Of a DNA stretch of 64,000 bases, positions 30,975 to 39,366 are shown one piece after another. Positions within the stretch are counted from its first letter, which is position 1, and each line of letters opens with the position of its first letter. Below the pieces are notes generated by a model that saw only the letters and a program-made list of their open reading frames with translations, did no database searches and was not told where the DNA came from. Origin of the DNA: Rhodococcus tibetensis (lineage in GTDB: Bacteria > Actinomycetota > Actinomycetes > Mycobacteriales > Mycobacteriaceae); contig NZ_JANFQF010000006.1 of NCBI RefSeq assembly GCF_024438035.1, forward strand, positions 1-64,000, given 5' to 3'. The translations under genes were made by a program, and so were the position numbers.

Positions 30975-31754
30975 ATGGCTGAATTCGTCACTCTCGAGGT
31001 TTCCGAAGGCATCGGCACGATTCGACTCGCGCGTCCCCCGATGAATGCTCTGAACCGGCAGGTCCAGCAGGAGTTGCGTGCCGCTGCACGGGAAGCGAGT
31101 GTGAATTCCGACGTCAAGGCAGTGATCGTGTACGGCGGAGAGAAGGTGTTCGCCGCCGGCGCCGACGTCAAGGAAATGTCCGAGATGAACTTCGGTCAGA
31201 TGTCGGATGTCATCACCGATCTGCAGGCAGACCTGGCCGCGGTGTCCGAGATTCCCAAGCCGACCGTCGCCGCGATCACCGGGTACGCGCTCGGTGGCGG
31301 TCTGGAGGTCGCACTCTCCGCGGATCGTCGTATCGCCGGCGACAACGCCAAGCTCGGTGTCCCCGAGATCCTTCTCGGCATCATTCCCGGGGGCGGCGGC
31401 ACGCAGCGTCTCGCTCGGCTGATCGGGCCCTCGAAGGCCAAGGACCTGGTGTTCACCGGTCGCTTCGTCAACGCCGACGAGGCGCTGGCGATCGGTCTGG
31501 TCGACGAGGTGGTGGCACCCGACGAGGTGTACGAGACCGCACGCCGTTGGGCGTCCCAGTTCACGAAGGGCGCCGGACGCGCGTTGGCCGCGGCGAAAGC
31601 CGCCATCGACCGGGGGCTGGACGTCGATCTGAACAGCGGGCTGGCGGTGGAGCGGCAGCTGTTCGCGTCTCTGTTCGCCACTCGGGACCGCACGATCGGG
31701 ATGGAATCGTTCATCGAGAACGGCCCAGGTAAGGCCCAGTTCACGGGCGAGTAG
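30975..31754 (+). CDS. Enoyl-CoA hydratase/isomerase
   Basis: 259 residues of the crotonase family. The oxyanion-hole segments FAAGADVKEMSEM (from about 60) and ALGGGLEVALSADRRIA (from about 104) are clear. PEILLGIIPGGGGTQRLARLIG holds one catalytic Glu, and the other lies in GGGLEVAL. It probably hydrates trans-2-enoyl-CoA in beta-oxidation; corresponds in position to echA17 of M. tuberculosis. TAGCCT at 30961-30966 lies 9 bases before the ATG. The next gene is 57 bases downstream. Confidence 0.92.
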   Translation: MAEFVTLEVSEGIGTIRLARPPMNALNRQVQQELRAAAREASVNSDVKAVIVYGGEKVFAAGADVKEMSEMNFGQMSDVITDLQADLAAVSEIPKPTVAAITGYALGGGLEVALSADRRIAGDNAKLGVPEILLGIIPGGGGTQRLARLIGPSKAKDLVFTGRFVNADEALAIGLVDEVVAPDEVYETARRWASQFTKGAGRALAAAKAAIDRGLDVDLNSGLAVERQLFASLFATRDRTIGMESFIENGPGKAQFTGE

Positions 31755-31811
31755 TCTGACCCCGGGAAAACTAGAACCTGTTCACTCTTACCAGCGAGTA
31801 GGATTTGCCGC

Positions 31812-32783
31812 ATGACTGCTAGCGCCCATGACGACCCCGCTCCTCATCCGCACGCTACCGCCGAAGAGGTCGAGGCGGCGCTGAAGGACACCAAACTCGC
31901 CCAGGTGCTCTACCACGACTGGGAAGCCGAGACGTACGACGAGAAGTGGTCCATCTCGTACGACGAGCGGTGCATCGACTACGCGCGGGGTCGCTTCGAC
32001 GCCGTCGCGGGGGATCAGCCACTTCCCTACGAGCGGGCGCTCGAATTGGGCTGCGGTACCGGTTTCTTCCTTCTCAATCTGATGCAGGGTGGGGTCGCGA
32101 AGACCGGTTCGGTCACCGACCTCTCGCCCGGCATGGTCAAGGTGGCATTGCGCAATGCCGAGGGCCTGGGGTTGCCCGTCGACGGCCGCGTCGCCGACGC
32201 CGAGACGATCCCCTACGAAGACAACACGTTCGACCTCGTCGTCGGACACGCTGTGTTGCATCACATCCCGGATGTCGAGCAGTCGCTCCGTGAGGTACTG
32301 CGAGTGCTCAAGCCCGGTGGACGTTTCGTGTTCGCCGGTGAGCCCACCACGATCGGCAACTTCTACGCGCGCTGGCTCGGGCGCGCCACGTGGGAGACCA
32401 CGACTCGTATTACCAAGCTGCCGTTCCTCGCCGAGTGGCGTCGCCCGCAGGCAGAGTTGGACGAGTCCTCACGCGCCGCAGCTCTCGAAGCCGTCGTCGA
32501 TCTCCATACGTTCGATCCGAGCGACCTCGAGAAGATTGCCGAGTCCGCCGGCGCCGCGCAGGTGCATGCCGCCACCGAAGAATTCGCGGCGGCCCTGCTC
32601 GGGTGGCCCGTCCGCACCTTCGAGGCCGCTGTGCCGCCGGAGAAATTGGGCTGGGGCTGGGGGCGTTTCGCGTTCACCGGATGGAAGACACTCAGCTGGG
32701 TCGACGAGAAGGTTCTCCGGCACGTGGTGCCGCGTGGGTTCTTCTACAACGTCATGATCACCGGCGTGAAGCCCGGCAACTGA
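31812..32783 (+). CDS. Class I SAM-dependent methyltransferase
   Basis: 323 residues. Motif I is ALELGCGTGFFLLNL near residue 76, the SAM-binding acidic loop is VTDLSPGMVKVA, and post I/II are DAETIPYEDNTFDLVVGHAVLHHIPD and VLRVLKPGGRFVFAGEP. The C-terminal third is family specific and includes two aromatic-rich segments (GWGWGRFAFTGWKTLSWV). The substrate is unknown. TAGGAT at 31799-31804 sits 8 bases before the ATG, suggesting a leaderless mRNA. The gene order matches Rv3038c in M. tuberculosis. Confidence 0.88.
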   Translation: MTASAHDDPAPHPHATAEEVEAALKDTKLAQVLYHDWEAETYDEKWSISYDERCIDYARGRFDAVAGDQPLPYERALELGCGTGFFLLNLMQGGVAKTGSVTDLSPGMVKVALRNAEGLGLPVDGRVADAETIPYEDNTFDLVVGHAVLHHIPDVEQSLREVLRVLKPGGRFVFAGEPTTIGNFYARWLGRATWETTTRITKLPFLAEWRRPQAELDESSRAAALEAVVDLHTFDPSDLEKIAESAGAAQVHAATEEFAAALLGWPVRTFEAAVPPEKLGWGWGRFAFTGWKTLSWVDEKVLRHVVPRGFFYNVMITGVKPGN

Positions 32784-32784
32784 A

Positions 32785-33942
32785 TTGGGCTATGCGTTCA
32801 CTCCCGAAGACGTGGAGTACCTGCAGAGTCCTGCAGGCGCAGCGGCTCTCGCCGAGGTGGAGGAACTTGCACTGACCACGTCTACGCGCCTGGCCGATAT
32901 CGGCCGGGCGCGTTCGCGTTTCGGCTCTCGAGTGGCCTTGCTGGTGGAGACGGTGCTGTTGCGGCGTAAGGCGTCGGCCAAGCTGCCTGGCAGCGAGGGC
33001 TGGCTGTTCACCGACGATGCGCTGCAGCAGGCGACGCCGCGTGCGGTCGCCGCACATCGTGCGTTGCGGCTGAAGGACCGGAACGTCCACGACGTCACCT
33101 GTTCGATCGGTGCGGAACTCGCTGCGGTGATCGGGACGGCGAACAGGGTAATCGGCAGCGACCTCGACCCGGTCCGGCTCCTGATGGCGCAGCACAACGT
33201 TCCCGGGGCGGCCGTTCTCCGCGCCGACGCGCTCGTCCCGTGCACGCGCGACACCGTCGTGCTCGCGGATCCGGCGCGACGGTCCGGCGGCAGGCGCACG
33301 CACGACCCCGCCGCGCTGGAACCGCCCTTGCCCGACCTCATCGACGCGTACCGTGGCCGAGACCTCGCGGTGAAGTGTGCGCCGGGCCTCGATTTCGACC
33401 GGCTCGCCTGGGAAGGCGAGGTCGAGGTCGTGTCCCTCGGCGGCGGCGTGCGAGAGGCGTGCCTGTGGTCACCGGGACTGTCCGGAGCCGGGGTCACCCG
33501 GCGGGCGAGTGTCCTCGACTCCGACGGCACTGTCTGGACGGTGACGGACGCCGAGGACGACAACATTCCGGAACGCGCGCCGGGGGAGTGGATCGTCGAT
33601 CCGGACGGAGCCGTCGTCCGCGCGGGGCTGGTGCGGCACTTCGCGGCCAGACACGGACTGTGGCAGCTCGATCCCCGGATCGCCTACCTCACCGGTGATT
33701 CGGTTCCCGACGGCGTGCGGGGGTTCCGCATCCTCGAGCAGGTGAAGTATTCGGAGAAGTCGCTGCGTCAGGAGCTGGCGCGTCACGATTGCGGGGTGGC
33801 GGAAATTCTCGTCCGGGGTGTCGACGTCGATCCCGCGGTCCTGCGTCCTAAGTTGAAGCTGCGCGGAAGCCGTTCGCTCAGTGTGGTGATCACGCGGATC
33901 GGTCGAGCGGGCGTCGCCTTCATCTGCGCTCCGCGCCTGTGA
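32785..33942 (+). CDS. THUMP-like / class I methyltransferase protein
   Basis: 385 residues starting at TTG 32785, one base after the preceding stop. The N-terminal part (FTPEDVEYLQSPAGAAALAEV) and the Rossmann core around DVTCSIGAELAAVIG (about 105) and IGSDLDPVRLLMAQHN resemble the actinobacterial 'THUMP-like' methyltransferases. The C-terminal PKLKLRGSRSLSVVITRIG is characteristic of the group. It corresponds in position to Rv3037c, proposed to act in methylglucose polysaccharide methylation, but an RNA substrate is also possible. It is coupled to the upstream methyltransferase gene. Confidence 0.78.
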   Translation: MGYAFTPEDVEYLQSPAGAAALAEVEELALTTSTRLADIGRARSRFGSRVALLVETVLLRRKASAKLPGSEGWLFTDDALQQATPRAVAAHRALRLKDRNVHDVTCSIGAELAAVIGTANRVIGSDLDPVRLLMAQHNVPGAAVLRADALVPCTRDTVVLADPARRSGGRRTHDPAALEPPLPDLIDAYRGRDLAVKCAPGLDFDRLAWEGEVEVVSLGGGVREACLWSPGLSGAGVTRRASVLDSDGTVWTVTDAEDDNIPERAPGEWIVDPDGAVVRAGLVRHFAARHGLWQLDPRIAYLTGDSVPDGVRGFRILEQVKYSEKSLRQELARHDCGVAEILVRGVDVDPAVLRPKLKLRGSRSLSVVITRIGRAGVAFICAPRL

Positions 33943-33945
33943 GCA

Positions 33946-33969
33946 CTTGTCAACCGGGACGTTGACAAG
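33946..33969. terminator. Hairpin between convergent genes
   Basis: CTTGTCAAC at 33946-33954 and GTTGACAAG at 33961-33969 form a 9-bp perfect stem with a 6-base loop, placed between two stop codons that face each other. Confidence 0.65.
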
Positions 33970-33978
33970 CATCACGGG

Positions 33979-35286
33979 TCAGCGGAGGACGAACAGCTCC
34001 CCGAGCAGCGTGGGAGTGAGGACTTCGCCCTCCGGGCCGACCGACGTGCCGACCGTGAACCCCTTCGCCGCGGGCAGCGTGTCCTGATCGAGCGTCTCGC
34101 CGGTCCCGGTGTCGAAGGTGAGCAACGCCAGTCCGTCCTTACCCTCGCGGACCACCGAGTAACCGGTGGACCCGGCCGTCTGCGCCGGGACGCCCAGCTG
34201 CAATAGATCCTTCCGCTCCCAGACCAGTTCGGCGTGGTCGCCCTCGTCCTGCAGCGCCAAGAGGTGGCCGTCGAGCCCGCCCGCGGGGATGATCAGACCG
34301 TCCGAAGACGTCGACGGGCTGCCGGCCGGAGCGTACCCGATGTCGTAACTCCACTTCGGATCGCCGGTCGCAGAATCGATCGCCCACAATGTGCCCCAGT
34401 TGTCGTTGGTGTAAACGACAGAGCCGTCAGCAGACAGATCGGGGCTGGACGCGCTGCCGGCGGGCAGAGTGTCGCTGGACCATTCCTGGGTGATGGCGGG
34501 GTTGTCGCCGCCGGAGTACTTCATTGCGACGAGTTGCGCCTCGGTCGCGCCGGGCGCGAAGAACGTGAAATAGAACTTGCCGGAATCGAGGTCGATGGCC
34601 GGCATGTTGGCCACCGGGCAGTCGGGGGAGCCGAAGAAGCAGCCGCTGAGGCCTTTGTCGTCGGGAAGGATGTCCACATTCGCGCCCTCGGCGACGGTCG
34701 GCGGCGGGACGAGGTCGTATGACGCCACCACCTTCTGACCGGTCTGCGTGTTCACGACGTTGATCTGGCCGAGCTGGGTGATGAAGAGGAGGTTGCCGTC
34801 GCCCGTGAATTGCGCCGACAGCGGAGTTCCGACAACCGGTGTGCGCCAACGTAACTGGCCGTGCTCGTTGAACGAGTTCATGGCCCCGTTCTCACCCACG
34901 TACACATTGGCGGCACCGTCGACCACCGGGGTGGACGCCACGACGCCGGGGGCGAGCTGGCGGCACCAGCGTTTGCGGCCGCTCTCCATCTGGAAGGAGA
35001 AGAGATTGCACCCCTTCTCGGTGCGAGCGGTGATGAAGATCTGGCCGCTCGCCGCCACGGATGCATAGTTCGCTACGGGCCCGCCGAGGGGACGCGACCA
35101 TGCGAGTGAGATGTCGCGGGATCCTGTCACCGGACTGGTGTCGCTGTTTCGGGCGTCCGCGTGCATGCCGGGCCATCCGCCCGCGGAGAAGATGTCGTCG
35201 ACCTGCGCCCCGCCCCCGCAGCCGCTGAGGACGACAGCCGAGATCGTCGCCAGCGCCAGTACTGACGAACGTAGGACCCGCCGCAT
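33979..35286 (-). CDS. PQQ-repeat (beta-propeller) lipoprotein
   Basis: 435 residues. The signal peptide MRRVLRSSVLALATISAVVL ends in LSGC, C23 being lipidated. The mature part has repeated beta-propeller blades with WSYDIG, WRTPVVGTPLSAQF and GTLWAIDSATGDPKW-type PQQ repeats, suggesting a scaffold on the outer face of the membrane; no metal or PQQ-binding dehydrogenase residues are evident. ATG 35286 with GAGGAG upstream is preferred to longer in-frame options that lack a signal peptide. The position matches Rv3035. It is divergent from the acyltransferase at 35426. Function unknown. Confidence 0.82.
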   Translation of the reverse strand: MRRVLRSSVLALATISAVVLSGCGGGAQVDDIFSAGGWPGMHADARNSDTSPVTGSRDISLAWSRPLGGPVANYASVAASGQIFITARTEKGCNLFSFQMESGRKRWCRQLAPGVVASTPVVDGAANVYVGENGAMNSFNEHGQLRWRTPVVGTPLSAQFTGDGNLLFITQLGQINVVNTQTGQKVVASYDLVPPPTVAEGANVDILPDDKGLSGCFFGSPDCPVANMPAIDLDSGKFYFTFFAPGATEAQLVAMKYSGGDNPAITQEWSSDTLPAGSASSPDLSADGSVVYTNDNWGTLWAIDSATGDPKWSYDIGYAPAGSPSTSSDGLIIPAGGLDGHLLALQDEGDHAELVWERKDLLQLGVPAQTAGSTGYSVVREGKDGLALLTFDTGTGETLDQDTLPAAKGFTVGTSVGPEGEVLTPTLLGELFVLR

Positions 35287-35425
35287 TACATCTCCTCGTC
35301 TTCGACAAACGCTCGGCCCAGAGACTATCCCGCCGAGAGCCACACGATCGGCACACCCCGACCCGGTGTCGGTGTCCGGGCACACGCGCACGCGGCTTCG
35401 GCCGGTGAACGTAGGCTGACGGGCT

Positions 35426-36169
35426 ATGACGAGCATGTGGGGCGCACCGTTGCGTACGAGGTGGAAGGGATCCCGGCGGAAGGACAGCGAGCAGGCCCGC
35501 TTCCTGACCCGCGACTCGCTGCGCTGGGTGCTGGCTAACAAGGCATACACGCCCTGGTACCTGGTGCGGTACTACCGGCTGGCCAAGTTCAAGCTGGCCA
35601 ACCCGCACGTGATCCTGCGGGGCATGGTGTTCCTCGGCAAGCGGGTGGAGATCCATTCGACGCCCGACCTGTCCCGCCTCGAAATCGGCCGTTGGGTCCA
35701 CATCGGTGACGGCAATGCCCTCCGATGCCACGAAGGATCGCTGCGCATCGGCGACAAAGTGGTGTTCGGCAAGGACAACGTGGTCAACACGTACCTCGAC
35801 ATCGAGATCGGCGCGTCCACTCTCGTCGCCGACTGGTGCTACATCACCGACTTCGATCACCGCATGGACGACGTCAACGTGCCCATCAAAGATCAGGGCA
35901 TCGTGAAGGGCCCGGTACGCATCGGTCCCGACACCTGGGTTGCTGCCAAGGTCACGGTGCTCCGCAACACCCGGGTGGGTCGCGGCTGCGTGCTCGGCGC
36001 CCACGCCGTCGTCAAGGGCGACATCCCGGACTTCAGCATCGCCGTGGGATCGCCCGCCAAGGCGGTGAAGAATCGCAAGGCCGAGTGGGAAGCCGGCGCC
36101 GCGGAGCGGGCCAAGTACATCGCCGCACTCGAGGACATCGCTCGCAAGAAGGCAGCCCGCGAAGGCTGA
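35426..36169 (+). CDS. Hexapeptide-repeat acyltransferase
   Basis: 247 residues. Left-handed beta-helix repeats run from about residue 62 to 205 (ILRGMVFLGKRVEIHS, IGDKVVFGKDNVVNTYLDIEIG, VRIGPDTWVAAKVTVLRNTRVGRGCVLGAHAVVKGDIP), with a His at DFDHRMDD as probable base and VGSPAKAVKNR closing the domain. It likely O-acylates a sugar or glycolipid. It corresponds to Rv3034c, next to glucan genes, so a polysaccharide substrate is a reasonable inference. TAGGCT at 35412-35417 is 9 bases before the ATG. Confidence 0.88.
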   Translation: MTSMWGAPLRTRWKGSRRKDSEQARFLTRDSLRWVLANKAYTPWYLVRYYRLAKFKLANPHVILRGMVFLGKRVEIHSTPDLSRLEIGRWVHIGDGNALRCHEGSLRIGDKVVFGKDNVVNTYLDIEIGASTLVADWCYITDFDHRMDDVNVPIKDQGIVKGPVRIGPDTWVAAKVTVLRNTRVGRGCVLGAHAVVKGDIPDFSIAVGSPAKAVKNRKAEWEAGAAERAKYIAALEDIARKKAAREG

Positions 36170-36194
36170 GCCGTCCGGTGGCATAGTCGAGCAC

Positions 36195-36449
36195 ATGGGA
36201 GTGTCGGACCGCGAACTCGACGACCGTATCCGCGCACTGCTGAACGCGAGGGCGGCGAATTCGAGCATCTGCCCGTCGGACGTGGCCCACGCGATCGCCC
36301 CGGACGAGTGGCGACCCCTCATGGAGTCGGTGCGCCAGGCCGCCCGGCGTCTCGTCGAGGCCGGGGAAGTCGAAATCACGCAGAAGGGTGCGGTGGTGGA
36401 TCCGGAATCGGTGCGTGGTCCGATTCGAATTCGCCGTCCCCGTGCGTGA
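36195..36449 (+). CDS. DUF3253 small protein
   Basis: 84 residues. The core ICPSDVAHAIAPDEWRPLMESVRQAARRLVEAGEVEITQKG...GPIRIRR matches DUF3253, a short winged-helix-like domain with a conserved CPS and TQKG motif. No function is established. The gene ends just before a strong hairpin and is convergent with the glycosyltransferase gene. Confidence 0.8.
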   Translation: MGVSDRELDDRIRALLNARAANSSICPSDVAHAIAPDEWRPLMESVRQAARRLVEAGEVEITQKGAVVDPESVRGPIRIRRPRA

Positions 36450-36499
36450 GGCGAATGTACGCGTGCGGCGCGTGCGAAGCGCCCGACGATACATTCGCC
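36450..36499. terminator. Bidirectional terminator
   Basis: GGCGAATGTA at 36450-36459 pairs with TACATTCGCC at 36490-36499 without mismatch; the GC-rich loop can form further stems. It separates convergent genes. Confidence 0.7.
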
Positions 36500-36505
36500 C
36501 GGCAC

Positions 36506-37750
36506 TCAGCGTCCGGGGAGCGGGCGCTCGGGAATGACCGGGCGCGCCAAGGGGTGTCGCACGCGGCGTTTGGCGCCCGCGTAGACGTGCGCCGTGTCCT
36601 CGGCCACCGTGTGCCAGTCGAAATCCGCGGTGAGGCGGTCCCGGGCGGCCACTGCGCGTTGCTGCGCCGCCGCCGGATCGTCGAGGACCTCGCGAACCGC
36701 GGAGGTGAGTCCCGCGACATCGCCGGGGAGGAAGGACATGCCGGTCACTCCGTCGACAACGGCCTCGCCGAGACCGCCGGCAGTAGACGTCACCAACGGA
36801 GTCCCGGAGGCGGCAGCCTCGAGCGCGATGATGCCGAACGGCTCGTAGCGGCTCGGGAGGACGATGGCGTCGGCGCCGTGGAGCCAGCTCAGCAGCTCGG
36901 TGTGGTCGAGGTTGCCGAGGAAGTTGACGGCGCGGGCAACGCGGTGAGTGCGGGCCTGCTGATAGAGCCAGGTGAACTGGGTGCCCTCACCCGCGATCGA
37001 CAGCGTGGTTCCCGGATGGCTCCGGCGGATACGGGGAAGCGCGGCGATCGCGTCCTGCACCCCCTTTTCGTATTCGAGCCGGCCGACGAACAGCAGTTTC
37101 GGCGGGCCCGAACGTGGCGCCCGTTGACGGAAGTTCCACGTGGTTACGTCGATTCCGTTGCGTATCACGGTGATCGGCGGCAGCTGGGGACCGTAGAGAG
37201 TGGTCACCTCGTCGTGCATCGACGCCGAGCAGGTGATGAGCGCATCGGATTCGTTGGCCAGCCACCATTCGACCGAATGCACCTGACGGTTGATGCGCCC
37301 GGACACCCAGCCGCTGTGGCGTCCCGCTTCGGTGGCGTGCAAAGTGGAAACCAATGGGACATCGTAGAATTCGGCGAGAGCGATGGCCGGATGTGCCACC
37401 AGCCAGTCGTGGGCGTGCACCACGTCGGGCTGCCAGCCTTCCCCGACACCGGGCTTGTGCAGGGCGACGCCAGCCCGCACCATGGCGTGCCCCATGGCGA
37501 GTGTCCACGCCAGCATGTCCTCGCCGAACACGAAGTGCGGCGGATCCTCGGCGACTGCGACGACGAGCACGCCTTCTTCGATGTGGGTGACGGTGGGGTG
37601 CGTGGACGCGTCGGTTCCCGACGGCCGCCGCGACAGCACCACCACTTCGTGGCCGGCGGCGGCGAGTGCGGTGGCGAGGTGATGCACGTGGCGGCCGAGA
37701 CCGCCCACCACCACGGGTGGGTACTCCCACGACACGATGAGGACCTTCAC
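36506..37750 (-). CDS. GT4-family alpha-glucan glucosyltransferase
   Basis: 414 residues, GT-B fold. The N-terminal half begins VLIVSWEYPPVVVGGLGRHVHHLATALAAAGHEV (glycine-rich acceptor loop), and the C-terminal half has FVGRLEYEKGVQDAIAALP and PSRYEPFGIIALEAAASGTPLV, the E-x7-E donor site. The closest match in memory is Rv3032 of M. tuberculosis, an alpha-1,4-glucosyltransferase of glycogen and methylglucose lipopolysaccharide synthesis. GTG 37750 overlaps the end of the GH57 gene by 4 bases, so the two products are made together. No signal peptide, so it is cytoplasmic. Confidence 0.88.
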   Translation of the reverse strand: MKVLIVSWEYPPVVVGGLGRHVHHLATALAAAGHEVVVLSRRPSGTDASTHPTVTHIEEGVLVVAVAEDPPHFVFGEDMLAWTLAMGHAMVRAGVALHKPGVGEGWQPDVVHAHDWLVAHPAIALAEFYDVPLVSTLHATEAGRHSGWVSGRINRQVHSVEWWLANESDALITCSASMHDEVTTLYGPQLPPITVIRNGIDVTTWNFRQRAPRSGPPKLLFVGRLEYEKGVQDAIAALPRIRRSHPGTTLSIAGEGTQFTWLYQQARTHRVARAVNFLGNLDHTELLSWLHGADAIVLPSRYEPFGIIALEAAASGTPLVTSTAGGLGEAVVDGVTGMSFLPGDVAGLTSAVREVLDDPAAAQQRAVAARDRLTADFDWHTVAEDTAHVYAGAKRRVRHPLARPVIPERPLPGR

Positions 37751-39366
37751 GACACCCCTCCCGAGACGGTGGCCGTCGGCACTGCGGAACGGTCGGGCAG
37801 CCGCCGGGCATCCAGGCCGGGGAACAGGCTGTCGGCCGCGTTCCATCCGGCGGCCAGGCGCGATGCCGACGTGTCGTTGCCTGCCGCCGCCGCGGCCGCG
37901 ATTTCGCGCGTCGCATGGGCGTGTTTGTGTGCCCGGTCGCGGGCGTACTCCGCCGCTGAGTCCTTGCTGACCATGAATGCCCAGTCGCTCGACACCGTCA
38001 TGAGTGCCTCTCGCAGAATCTGATCGTTGACGCGGTCGCGGAGTTCGGGTCTTCCGGGTGCAGAACCGAGGCTACGGGCTTTGTCTACGGTGTCCAGTGC
38101 GGCCGCGACCACCTCCGAATTGAGCGTCACCAGATCGGACACTTTCTCGCCGGCCCACACCCGCCAGTCCTTTCCGGACCCCCACGACGAGTTCTCGAGG
38201 GGTACCGGCGCGCCGACGTATCCCTGGGTGCGGGCATCGTCGAGGGTGCCGACCCGAATTCCCGCCTCGGGGAGGGCGCGCAGCACCTTCTCGAGCCACT
38301 CGGGACCTTCGTGCCACCAGTGCCCGAACAACTCGGTGTCGAAGGCCGCGACGACGACGGCGGGCCGCCCGATTCGCTGGGACTCTCCGCGCAGCCGTGT
38401 GCGGACCGTGGCGACGAAGTCGGCGACGTGCCGGTCGACGGCTTCGGAGGCCAGCGCCGGGTCGTACGGCGCCTTGTCGGCCGAGTCCACCGTGCGACCG
38501 GTCACGCGGGCCGGCTTCAGTCCGGTGGCATGGTCGTAGGTGTGGAAGTCCCGGTAGGCGCCGTGCCCCGGGTAACCGGACTTCGGTGACCACACCCGGT
38601 AACTGACCTGGAGGTCGCGGCCGAAGGCCACGACGTCCGATTCGCGGACCGGTCGGCCGAGCGACGTATCACCGCGCAAGGCGGGCCCATCGACCATGAA
38701 GTGGGTTACCCCGGCCTCGGCGTAGCCGATCTCCATACCCGGGGTGTAGGCGCATTCGGGGCCCCAGATGCCCGTGGGTGTGGAGTTCCACCTGGTCTTC
38801 GCATCGGCTAGTCCCTCTTTCAAGGAGAACTCGCGCAGCCTGGGGTCGAGCAACGGCTGGAACGGGTGAGCGAGCGGACCGCCGAGGAGCTCGAACGCCT
38901 CCCGGTCGAGAAGCTCGCGTAGGACGGGCGAACCACCGTGCCGCCACCGCAGTTCGAAATCGGTGAGGGCGGCGGCGGAGGCGCGGTGCTCGCGGGCGCC
39001 GAGAGCCTGGTGTGCGCCATCGGGCATTCCGGCAGCTTCGTGGGCCCGGATCTGCCAGTTCCCCAGCCAGTGATGCATGCCTGTCAGGCAGTGCGGATCG
39101 TCGAGCTGGGCGGCGAGGACAGGGGTGATCCCGAGAGTCAGGAGATGAGAGCGGCCCTCGTCGGACAACCGCCGAAGCATGGCCGTGAGGGGAAGGTACG
39201 ACGCAGCCCAGGACTGATAAAGCCACTCCTCGCCGACGGGCCAGCGGCCGTGATGGGCGAGCCAGGGCAGGTGGGAGTGCAGAACGAGGCAGAACATGCC
39301 CGGCTCCGTCGGTTCCGGCGGAAAGGTCCCGCGTCCCGCGCGTCCCGCTCCTGTGGTATCGGTCAC
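37747..39366 (-). CDS. GH57 family alpha-glucan branching-type enzyme
   Basis: 539 residues. The N-terminal HSHLPW (30-35) is the GH57 metal/substrate motif, the predicted nucleophile is E204 in GIWGPECAYTPG, and the acid/base is D343 in AAFDTELFGHWWHEGPEW. The C-terminal helical domain follows (ILREALMTVSSDWAFMVSKDS). These features match GH57 branching enzymes, which form alpha-1,6 branches in glucans; position matches Rv3031. GTG 39366 overlaps the methyltransferase stop (GTGA), and its own end overlaps the next gene in the same way. An earlier in-frame start has basic, non-family sequence. Confidence 0.9.
   Translation of the reverse strand: MTDTTGAGRAGRGTFPPEPTEPGMFCLVLHSHLPWLAHHGRWPVGEEWLYQSWAASYLPLTAMLRRLSDEGRSHLLTLGITPVLAAQLDDPHCLTGMHHWLGNWQIRAHEAAGMPDGAHQALGAREHRASAAALTDFELRWRHGGSPVLRELLDREAFELLGGPLAHPFQPLLDPRLREFSLKEGLADAKTRWNSTPTGIWGPECAYTPGMEIGYAEAGVTHFMVDGPALRGDTSLGRPVRESDVVAFGRDLQVSYRVWSPKSGYPGHGAYRDFHTYDHATGLKPARVTGRTVDSADKAPYDPALASEAVDRHVADFVATVRTRLRGESQRIGRPAVVVAAFDTELFGHWWHEGPEWLEKVLRALPEAGIRVGTLDDARTQGYVGAPVPLENSSWGSGKDWRVWAGEKVSDLVTLNSEVVAAALDTVDKARSLGSAPGRPELRDRVNDQILREALMTVSSDWAFMVSKDSAAEYARDRAHKHAHATREIAAAAAAGNDTSASRLAAGWNAADSLFPGLDARRLPDRSAVPTATVSGGVS

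Noticed and set aside
33946..33969. CTTGTCAAC/GTTGACAAG considered as a repressor operator
   Set aside because: It lies between two convergent stop codons with no promoter to control, so a terminator is simpler.
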